Shown piece after piece: positions 1 to 6,170 of a stretch of DNA of 7,107 nucleotides. The position numbers were made by a program, and so were the translations under genes. Source of the DNA: Lentisphaeria bacterium. Lineage in GTDB: Bacteria > Verrucomicrobiota > Lentisphaeria > Victivallales > UBA1829. Below the pieces are notes generated by a model, which had not been told where the DNA came from, did no database searches, and saw nothing but the letters and a program-made list of their open reading frames with translations. The first letter of the stretch is position 1, and each line of letters opens with the position of its first letter. Where the stretch lies: the NCBI GenBank assembly GCA_019408975.1, contig DXVA01000234.1:1-7107 (forward strand). Direction: 5' to 3'.

Positions 1-29
1 GTGTTCCCTGTTCTTCTGTTCTTACTTCC

Positions 30-55
30 AGGGTGAAAATGCAAATTTTCACCCT
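30..55 (+). promoter_or_regulatory. Perfect 11-bp hairpin with GCAA tetraloop over the pseudopilin start
   Basis: AGGGTGAAAAT (30-40) is the exact reverse complement of ATTTTCACCCT (45-55), with GCAA (41-44) as the loop, a GNRA-type tetraloop. The stem contains the GTG start at 33, most of the ATG at 39 and the only Shine-Dalgarno-like bases (AGGG). Its right arm encodes the Phe-Thr-Leu of the prepilin motif. If it folds in mRNA it would hide the initiation site, so translational control is a reasonable inference. No poly-U tract follows it, so it is not a terminator. Confidence 0.6.
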
Positions 56-773
56 CATAGAGCTCCTCATCGTGATTGCGATCATTGCGATTCTCGCGGC
101 AATGCTGTTGCCGGCATTGAATAAAGCACGAGACCAGGCACGTTCCATCACATGCCTGAACAATATGAAGCAGCTGGGAACAGGATTTCAAATGTATTCC
201 GATGATTATAATGACTGGGCTGTTTCCACAATGGATATCGGCTGGGCAAGCAGTAACGGAAAAACATGGCCGGACCGTTTTGTAGAATTCAAATATATCA
301 ATAACCTGAAATCCGTAATTTGTCCCGGTGCATCATATAAGCCTGCGGAATTAAACCCGTTGAAAATGTCCTCTTTGACAGACCGCTTCAATAACGCCAA
401 AGATGTCAGTATCGGACTAAATACCAGAACCTTTGGCTGGTATCCCGGACATGGCACTCCGCAGCAGAAATCCACTGCAATAGAAAAATTTACCGCCCGT
501 TCGGAAAATCTGCTGATCTTTGCGGATTCCTACCCGCTGCAGGAAGGCGGATACGGATTTTCTTTTTATACAAAAGCCATTCCGTTACGCGGCAACAATT
601 ATGCCCAGGCATTCCGCCACAACAAACGCAGTAATTATCTTGCATGGGGACTTCATGCGGGTTCCACAACACTTTCCGAACGGGGAACGGCAGAAGATCC
701 AAGCGCCATCTGGAAAAAAAAGTACTGTAATCCTTATTACAACACTACACATAAAAGACTGCAAGTCTACTAA
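33..773 (+). CDS. Type II secretion/type IV pilin-like pseudopilin (short prepilin leader, H-X9-DG family)
   Basis: Small surface or secretion pseudopilin, about 246 residues. The leader is only five residues (MKMQI), followed by the prepilin motif FTLIELL with the conserved Glu at +5 of the mature protein. A hydrophobic helix then runs to about residue 27 and ends in LLPALNKAR, the typical form in Lentisphaerota and Planctomycetota. The middle carries the CLNNMKQLGTGFQMYSDDY segment (41-59) found in DUF1559/processing-associated pseudopilins. The C-terminal H-X9-DG signature is present but altered: H196 is followed by nine residues and then GL instead of DG, with the next His kept. The start is GTG at 33 or ATG at 39. 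The frame is also open back to base 3, so an upstream start outside the window cannot be excluded. The gene ends 13 bases before the DUF4838 gene and is probably cotranscribed with it. The family role (pseudopilus or cell-surface display) is known only broadly; this member's role is unknown. Confidence 0.93.
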   Translation: MKMQIFTLIELLIVIAIIAILAAMLLPALNKARDQARSITCLNNMKQLGTGFQMYSDDYNDWAVSTMDIGWASSNGKTWPDRFVEFKYINNLKSVICPGASYKPAELNPLKMSSLTDRFNNAKDVSIGLNTRTFGWYPGHGTPQQKSTAIEKFTARSENLLIFADSYPLQEGGYGFSFYTKAIPLRGNNYAQAFRHNKRSNYLAWGLHAGSTTLSERGTAEDPSAIWKKKYCNPYYNTTHKRLQVY

Positions 774-778
774 AGGGG
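774..778 (+). promoter_or_regulatory. Ribosome binding site of the DUF4838 gene
   Basis: AGGGG lies 8 bases before the ATG at 787 and directly after the pseudopilin stop codon (TAA, 771-773). It fixes the start at 787 rather than at in-frame ATGs inside the upstream gene, and it suggests translation from the same transcript as the pseudopilin. Confidence 0.7.
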
Positions 779-786
779 CGAATATT

Positions 787-2859
787 ATGATAAGAAACCA
801 TTTCATTTCCCTTATACTGATCATGACATTGCCGACTCTGGCCGCTCCGGTAAAACTGGTGAAGGATGGACAAGCACAAGCAGTTATCGTGATTCCGGAA
901 AAAGCCATTTATCCAGTAAGGTATGCCGCGAAGGAATTGCAGTATCATATTGAAAAAAGCTCAGGAGCAAAACTACCCGTTTATTCTGAAACCGATAGAC
1001 TGCCATCCGGTGCATCCGTCATCTATTTAGGCAATACCCGCGCTGCATCCAAAGCCGGTCTGAATACAGAAACATTGGCTCCGGCGGAATATATCCTGAA
1101 AGAGATCAACGGCAGTCTTTATTTACTGGGCAAAGACCGTTCCCTCCGGAATACAGCAGGCAATTACTGGAACGGCGACTGGGAAGGAACGCTTTTTGCC
1201 GTATATGACCTTCTGGAACACGAACTCGGCATACGATGGCTCTGGCCTGGCAAACTTGGCGAGATAATTCCCGCACACCGGAACATTGTTCTGGATAAAA
1301 TCGACCGGCGCGGCAAACCTTTTTTTGCATCCGTCCGTCTTTCCTTCCGGAAAGAAGATCCCCATAACATGATAGGCTGGAGTTCAGAAAAAAACCGCCA
1401 TGCGTATTATGCAGATCAGGCGGTCTTCCTGCTGCGCCACAGGATACGTTCCAATCATTATTATGACTATGGACATGCCTTTGGAAATTACTGGAAACGC
1501 TTTGGCAATACTCATCCGGAATATTTTGCCTTGCTTCCGGACGGGAAACGCCGGCCACTGGAAGGAGATTCTTCCGGGAAATATATTTCCATGTGTGTGT
1601 CGCAACCGGCATTCTGGCACCAGATTGTCAAAGACTGGTGCAAAAATCCCAGAAGAAACCCTGATAATATTCCATTCCAGCCATTTGTAAATGCTTGTGA
1701 AAATGATGTCCCGGGAATGTGCGTCTGCAATGCCTGCCGTGCATGGGATGCCCCCGATCAGAAATTCCATCTCAGTTCCTACTGGTCCTTAAAGGAAAAT
1801 GGACATTCGTTAAATTCACGTAAGCGGTTTGTCGGCCTGTCACAAGCAGAATGGGGCGAACACGGAGTCCAGTCCAATCAGGCAGAACCTCCATCTCTCT
1901 CTGACCGCTATGCGAGGTTCTACCTGGCCGTCCAAAAAGAAGCCCGGAAAATCGCCCCGGAGGCTCAGATTATAGGCTATGCGTATGCCAATTACCGAAA
2001 ACCTCCGAAAGAAACAATATTGAACGATGGAATAATCATTATCTATGTACCCAATATATTTTTTCCATATACGGAGGACTCGAGCAAAATGTATCGCCGG
2101 GAGCTTATAGGCTGGAAAAAACAGGGAGTAACAAAATTTTACTACCGCCCGAATTATATGCTTGCCGGTGCCAATATGCCGCTTCTCTTCACGCGGCAAA
2201 TTGTAGAAGATGTCTCCTTTGCAGCAAAAAATGGAACAATTGCCACTTACTTTGATTCTCTGGGCGGGGCATGGGGGGTCCAGGGACCAATGTTATATGC
2301 TTTGTGCCGGATTCAATTTGATCCCAGGCGGGACTTGCAGACGATCTTAGATGAATTCTATTCAGGTTTCGGCAAGGCTTCCAAGGAAGTAAAAGCATAT
2401 TTTGACTATTGGACGGAACGTTCCAATGCAGTTACTCCCGAAGATTACCGCAGATACTGTGTGATGGAAAAGGATGCAGCAGGCAATTATGGAGGAACCT
2501 TCAAAAATTTTGTCAGGATAACACCGCACCTGTTCCCGCCGGAAAGCTTTACAGAAGGCCGGCGTCTGCTTCAAGCTGCCGAAAAAGCAGCTGCCGGAGA
2601 CCCCTCACTGACAAAGCGAATCGCATTCTTGAAAAAAGGGCTCAAGGATGCCGAACTGACCGTTGCAACACGCCGTGCTCAAAAAGAGATGGAGCTTGCC
2701 CCCACACCCTCCAGCAAAGAGAAATTCAAAAAGGCATTTCACAAAATGGCAGCTTACCGGGCAGCCATTGAAAAAGACAACATATGCAATTACAGCCACA
2801 TGGCTTATTGGGAAAAAAACGGTTCTTCCTGGCCTTGGAAATATATCAAACTTCAATGA
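787..2859 (+). CDS. Secreted DUF4838 domain protein (putative glycan-active enzyme)
   Basis: A 690-residue protein beginning with a signal peptide (hydrophobic stretch 6-19, likely cut after the Ala-Ala at 19-20), so exported. Residues about 30-175 form a domain like the N-terminal domain of GH67 alpha-glucuronidases and GH20 enzymes: YAAKELQYHIEKSSG, VIYLGNT (78-84), then the FAVYDLLEHELGIRWLWPG block (137-155). The large DUF4838 region follows (about 180-500). It includes NDVPGMCVCNACRAWD (306-321), whose cysteines 312, 314 and 317 could bind a metal, and aromatic-rich strands such as YAYANYRKPP (398-407). A helical tail spans about 580-665. DUF4838 proteins are common in polysaccharide-degrading loci, but I know of no established reaction for this one. 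The start was chosen for its AGGGG site and signal peptide; the frame stays open upstream to 520 only through overlap with the pseudopilin. It is followed by a strong terminator. Confidence 0.88.
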   Translation: MIRNHFISLILIMTLPTLAAPVKLVKDGQAQAVIVIPEKAIYPVRYAAKELQYHIEKSSGAKLPVYSETDRLPSGASVIYLGNTRAASKAGLNTETLAPAEYILKEINGSLYLLGKDRSLRNTAGNYWNGDWEGTLFAVYDLLEHELGIRWLWPGKLGEIIPAHRNIVLDKIDRRGKPFFASVRLSFRKEDPHNMIGWSSEKNRHAYYADQAVFLLRHRIRSNHYYDYGHAFGNYWKRFGNTHPEYFALLPDGKRRPLEGDSSGKYISMCVSQPAFWHQIVKDWCKNPRRNPDNIPFQPFVNACENDVPGMCVCNACRAWDAPDQKFHLSSYWSLKENGHSLNSRKRFVGLSQAEWGEHGVQSNQAEPPSLSDRYARFYLAVQKEARKIAPEAQIIGYAYANYRKPPKETILNDGIIIIYVPNIFFPYTEDSSKMYRRELIGWKKQGVTKFYYRPNYMLAGANMPLLFTRQIVEDVSFAAKNGTIATYFDSLGGAWGVQGPMLYALCRIQFDPRRDLQTILDEFYSGFGKASKEVKAYFDYWTERSNAVTPEDYRRYCVMEKDAAGNYGGTFKNFVRITPHLFPPESFTEGRRLLQAAEKAAAGDPSLTKRIAFLKKGLKDAELTVATRRAQKEMELAPTPSSKEKFKKAFHKMAAYRAAIEKDNICNYSHMAYWEKNGSSWPWKYIKLQ

Positions 2860-2884
2860 CATTTGAACAAATAACGGAGATCAG

Positions 2885-2925
2885 TGAAAAACGGGGAAAG
2901 AGTTTTGCAATGTCCCCGTTTTTCA
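2885..2925. terminator. Bidirectional rho-independent terminator between converging genes
   Basis: TGAAAAACGGGGA (2885-2897) pairs perfectly with TCCCCGTTTTTCA (2913-2925), a 13-bp stem with a 15-base loop. The GC core is flanked by an A-tract on one side and a T-tract on the other, so either strand gives a hairpin with a U-rich 3' arm. It lies 25 bases after the DUF4838 stop and 49 bases beyond the stop of the GH114-like gene on the other strand, and probably ends both transcripts. Confidence 0.85.
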
Positions 2926-2974
2926 GGCGTGGCATTCCCGAAGCCACAGACAAGAATTAAAAAACCTGGCAATG

Positions 2975-3871
2975 TTATTCTTTTTTCTTTGTCAGCGATG
3001 TATGGTAATCATCTATGCAGTAATAGGGCAGATAACCAAAAGAGCGGGCAAGATCAGCCATTTTCTTCTGGTCATCCTGCAATTCATAATAGTTCGGCGA
3101 CGCCCACAAAACATATACCTTGAACCCATAGCGGCGTTGCAGGGCATCCAGGTTTTTCCTGATTCCTGTTACGAAAGCATATGCTTCATTGTCAGGCTCG
3201 AAAAATTTTGCCTGAAAGTTCTCCCAGCAAATCACATCCGCGTATTTTGCCATCACCGGCAATGTCGTCCGGACAGTCCAGTTGCCGATAAATATAAACT
3301 TCGGATAGGCAGTACGTAATTCCTTCATCAACGCCTCGAGCCCCTGTAACTGCCTCCGACGCTGTGCTTCCGGAAGATCAGGGTGCTCAATGTCTGCGAG
3401 CGTATCCATAAAAACCCCGTCACAGCCATATGCAATCACTTCACTTTTTGTGAGTTTCACAAGCAGTTTGCGCCATGCGGCATTCCCCAGGTCTGCGGCA
3501 CGGTTGTTACCCCATGGCTTCCATGGTTTTCCATTGATTTTCAGCAGCCATGATGCAGGGACCCGGTCTCTGTAACGATGCCATGATGCAACCTCCATAT
3601 AACTCAGATAACCGATCACAAGACAGCCCTGCCGCTTCAATTCTGCAATTCTGCGCGATGCTTCGGCGCCCATTGACTGCGGGTCCACAATTACCACATC
3701 ATACTTAGAGAGCTCATGCTGTTCCTTGTCCCCCACTCCGCCATAATAAAGGACATAGCTGCGTGCCTTATCGAGTTTCCTGTTCTGGGGCGCTCCATGA
3801 CCGGCAAACGGAAACGACAACACCCCTGCTGCAAGAACGGATATCAATAATCTTCCAAAAGAAAAATTCAT
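2975..3871 (-). CDS. Secreted GH114-like TIM-barrel protein (endo-alpha-1,4-polygalactosaminidase family)
   Basis: A 298-residue exported protein. The signal peptide spans about 1-26 (hydrophobic core LLISVLAAGVLSFPFAG, cut near GHG-A). The mature part shows successive beta/alpha-barrel strands of the GH114 / TM1410-like family: YVLYYGG (39-45), YDVVIVDPQ (57-65), GCLVIGYLSYMEV (82-94), DGVFMDTLAD (151-160), FIFIGNW (192-198), DVICWENF (212-219) and KVYVLWAS (251-258). D151 or D156 and E217 are candidate catalytic acids by position in the family. Characterised relatives cut alpha-1,4-galactosamine polymers; the substrate here is not known. The length is normal for a single-domain member. ATG 3871 was chosen because GAGGAG lies 7 bases upstream. 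In-frame ATGs at 3889, 3886 and 3877 lie beside or before that site. A candidate promoter just upstream suggests it may be transcribed separately from the symporter. Confidence 0.85.
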   Translation of the reverse strand: MNFSFGRLLISVLAAGVLSFPFAGHGAPQNRKLDKARSYVLYYGGVGDKEQHELSKYDVVIVDPQSMGAEASRRIAELKRQGCLVIGYLSYMEVASWHRYRDRVPASWLLKINGKPWKPWGNNRAADLGNAAWRKLLVKLTKSEVIAYGCDGVFMDTLADIEHPDLPEAQRRRQLQGLEALMKELRTAYPKFIFIGNWTVRTTLPVMAKYADVICWENFQAKFFEPDNEAYAFVTGIRKNLDALQRRYGFKVYVLWASPNYYELQDDQKKMADLARSFGYLPYYCIDDYHTSLTKKKE

Positions 3872-3878
3872 TGTCATA

Positions 3879-3884
3879 CTCCTC
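3879..3884 (-). promoter_or_regulatory. Ribosome binding site deciding the start of the GH114-like gene
   Basis: On the - strand GAGGAG sits 7 bases before ATG 3871-3869. The longer reading from ATG 3889 would place this site inside the coding region. The ATG at 3877 is only one base from it, too close for initiation. Confidence 0.7.
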
Positions 3885-3890
3885 ATCATT

Positions 3891-3920
3891 TTAATAGTTG
3901 CTCCTGTTTTTTATGTTCAA
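3891..3920 (-). promoter_or_regulatory. Possible sigma-70-like promoter for the GH114-like gene
   Basis: On the - strand, TTGAAC (3920-3915) resembles a -35 box. TATTAA (3896-3891), 18 bases further on, resembles a -10 box with four of six consensus bases. Transcription would begin near 3884, giving a very short leader containing the GAGGAG site. The match is modest and the area is AT-rich, so this is a weak call. Confidence 0.3.
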
Positions 3921-3928
3921 ATGAACTA

Positions 3929-4105
3929 CCCCGCCGCAAGCAGCGGGGAATAGGGGATTTCGCCTGCGTCACCAGCTTACGCAGCTGGAATACGGCAGGA
4001 CAGAGAGTCCTGCACGAATGCGTCCGGTATTTCTCCCGGTCATGGCAGGCACGTTTTTCCGGCAGGCTGAAGCATGAAATCGAGTTTTTCAGCCAAACCG
4101 GAAAA
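3929..4105. repeat. Structured intergenic element with four stem-loops
   Basis: Most of the 281-base spacer between the symporter and GH114-like genes is palindromic. (1) CCCCGC 3929-3934 with GCGGGG 3943-3948. (2) CTGCGT 3964-3969 with ACGCAG 3979-3984, with CCAGC 3972-3976 / GCTGG 3984-3988 as an alternative pairing. (3) GCAGGAC 3995-4001 with GTCCTGC 4007-4013, loop AGAGA. (4) A compound hairpin: TTTTCCGG 4055-4062 with CCGGAAAA 4098-4105, enclosing GGCTGAA 4065-4071 with TTCAGCC 4088-4094. None is followed by a T-tract on either strand, so they are not standard terminators. It may be a dispersed REP-like repeat or a structured RNA; neither can be decided here. I see no convincing gene in it. 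Confidence 0.5.
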
Positions 4106-4152
4106 GCGATTCCGCCAGATGGACGATTGCCGCCTGACACGACGGAAATCAT

Positions 4153-6140
4153 TCAATCATGCTTGACACTGCCGTCATCGTCCGCATCAATCTGCTGGCT
4201 GCTGAGGGTATGAAAGAGATGCGTGATATCCCGCAAACCTCCGCAGAGCAGCCAAACTGTGCCAATGACTCCCGCAGCAATGCCGACAAACATATAAATC
4301 GTCCAGAAACGCATCCAGTCGCGCACTTCCAGCAGTCCAGCCTTTTCCAGCGCCAGTAATACGAAAGCGGCAAGTGCCCAGAGCAGTGTCCAGCCGATAG
4401 TGGCGACGTAAATAACCTTGTCACCGAAACTGAAATCACCAGTGCCGCCAGCCCCGTTGCGGGCCTTGCGTTACTCGCCCCCGCATATTTGCCCCGGTGA
4501 AGCATCCGGTCAAGATCGAAATCCGGCAGCTTACATACATAACGCTCGACCAGTGAAACTCCGATATACAAGAAAATTGCCAGCAGCGCAGCTCCAAATG
4601 CGACCTCCTGCTCATTGAAAAGCGGCAGTCGCCTGCCGTCCGCATGAAACTGCGCCACGCCATTGATTGTCTTCTGAAAGAAAGCCGGAGTATATTTGCA
4701 GAGCAGCAAACCGGTTACGGCGGTAACTGCTCCGGAAATCATTGAACACCACGCGCCCAACACCGTGCCTTTTTTCCAGTAGAGCCCTCCAATCACAACC
4801 GCGCCGGCCGAAAACAGCGCACTGGTTACAGTGAAATAAAGCAGAATTGCCTGCGTCTGGCGGAAAAGCCAGCTGATCAGAAAAGCAATCAGCGCCACCA
4901 GCACAATCGACAGCCTGAGCAAGGCGATATGAACTTTCGGCGACAACGGCTGCCGGCTGCGCCGCAACGGCAGAATGACGTCCTGAATCAGAATGCTTCC
5001 CCAACTGTGCAGATAGGTATCGTCGGTGCTGAGCATGGCGGCAAACATGGTCGCTCCGAAAAGCCCCAGCAAGCCGGCAGGAAGCACCCTGCTCAGCCAG
5101 ACGGATACCTGCAACTGTTCGCGCAATGTGCTGTTGCCGACCTGGGAAAGACTTTCCGCAACCTCCTGCTTAAGCATTGCAAATTCAGTCAGCCCGCCCT
5201 GAAGCACAACGATGGCGCACAGAGGAATCAGGATCAGCAGGTTCCCCTGCAGCAGGCCGCGCCAGGTTCCCAGCAGATTCCCCATCTTCCCTTCGTGAGG
5301 CGATGCGGCAGAAACCATGAAACCCTGTGACCCAAGCCAGACCCGCCATTTGAAAACCATCAGGAACAATGCAATCAGAAAAAATCCCATATTGAAATCC
5401 CTCAAGCCCGATGTGGCAAAAGGATTAATCAGAGACTGATCCGGATTGGCACTACTCAGCTTCACCAATACTTCCGACAACATTCCCCAGTCAAATTTGA
5501 GCAACAGAAAAACCAGCAGGACCAGGAATGCAATGTTGCAGAATGCCCCCTGGACAAAATCTGTAACCATAATCGCCACCTGACCGCCGCAGATTGCAAA
5601 AAGCACTCCCATCCCCAGGAAAAGAATCAACAGGAATACATAGGTTGAAATGGAAAAACCGCATATCTGGAACGTCTGAGGCAAATTACAGAAATACAGA
5701 AAGAAACGCACCGATACCGCAGGAAAGATACCGTAGTTCAATACCCCGGAAACCCAGGCGACGCTTCCTGCGAAAATACGAAATCTCCGACTGTAACGCA
5801 ATTCAAGAAACTGCGCCATTGTCAATACCCGCGTCTCACGCAGTCGATAGCTGACAAATCCGCTCGCAGTCAGCGCCAATCCCGCAACTCCCGAAATAAA
5901 TCCCCAGTAAAAAGGAGAAAATCCCGATTGATAGAATTGTTCAAATGCGGCAATGACGCTGATTGCGCCCAATCCGGCCATGCCGTCCGCAATGGCAAGC
6001 AGATAACGCCGGGCGCTGCGCCCCGCAGCCAGAAACTGTGCGGGGCTTTGAGTATAACGCCGGCAGTAGACAAGCAGTCCGAGCAGAACTGCGACCAATC
6101 CCAGCCAGATACCCCAATCGAAAATTGTTATATGATTCAT
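4153..6140 (-). CDS. SSS-family sodium:solute symporter, frameshifted near its C-terminus
   Basis: Inner-membrane sodium-coupled transporter with many hydrophobic helices from residue 9 onward. Family marks include FLAAGRSARRYLLAIADGMAG (37-55), the Glu and Gln of the AQFLELRYSRRFR loop (109-121), and AAMLSTDDTYLHSWGSILIQD (368-387), whose S371 and T372 match sodium-site residues of this fold. The reading frame is correct to about G563 (GGGG run, 4455-4452). Beyond that the ORF continues out of frame to 4149 with an implausible Arg/Cys/Ser-rich tail. In the -1 frame the expected tail reads on to a TGA at 4155-4153: GAGGTGDFSFGDK, two transmembrane helices (VIYVATIGWTLLWALAAFVL and FWTIYMFVGIAAGVIGTVWL) and an acidic end. 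The restored protein would be 662 residues. ATG 6140 was chosen over TTG 6155 because AAAGG lies 7 bases upstream. It lies 30 bases after the glycosidase-like gene, probably in one operon. The substrate is unknown, likely a sugar or sugar acid. Confidence 0.88.
4441..4470 (-). other. Frameshift site in the symporter gene
   Basis: The upstream frame is valid until this segment and the downstream tail is valid in the -1 frame. In that second frame a TAA at 4473-4471 marks the upstream limit, so the shift must lie between it and the GDFSFGD codons beginning near 4440. The best candidate is the GGGG run at 4455-4452: one extra G would join ATG to AGGTGDF without any other change. No classical X-XXY-YYZ slippery heptamer is seen, so a missing base (true mutation or assembly error) is more likely than programmed frameshifting. 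Confidence 0.85.
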
Positions 6141-6147
6141 GACGGTG

Positions 6148-6152
6148 CCTTT
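6148..6152 (-). promoter_or_regulatory. Ribosome binding site of the symporter gene
   Basis: AAAGG on the - strand lies 7 bases before ATG 6140-6138. The alternative TTG start at 6155 would begin upstream of this site and adds only five residues (MKGTV), so the ATG is preferred. Confidence 0.6.
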
Positions 6153-6170
6153 CAAACTTCCGGGATCAAA

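Noticed and set aside
520..786. 89-codon N-terminal extension of the DUF4838 protein
   Set aside because: It overlaps the pseudopilin gene in another frame, whereas ATG 787 has a good AGGGG site and opens a clean signal peptide.
2972..3319. 115-residue + strand open frame at the 3' end of the GH114-like gene
   Set aside because: It is the reverse-strand shadow of well-supported barrel coding sequence and has no ribosome site.
3886..4152. 88-residue open frame on the - strand starting one base after the symporter stop
   Set aside because: No ribosome binding site precedes its ATG, the protein has no recognisable features, and the frame runs straight through the four stem-loops. It is better explained as noncoding structured sequence.
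3917..4210. Open + strand frame of about 98 codons across the spacer
   Set aside because: It has no plausible start codon or ribosome site, runs into the reverse-strand symporter tail, and its apparent codons come from the palindromic sequence.
4149..4451. Out-of-frame C-terminal tail of the symporter reading (about 100 residues)
   Set aside because: It lacks the membrane helices expected for the family, while the -1 frame gives a typical SSS tail. It is a product of the frameshift, not a novel domain.
4480..4490. GGGGG run in the symporter as a programmed -1 slip site
   Set aside because: Slipping there would run into a TAA at 4473-4471 after a few codons, so it cannot produce the full tail.
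4612..5004. 130-residue open frame on the - strand
   Set aside because: It lies wholly inside the symporter gene in a different frame, and its sequence shows no domain or start signal.
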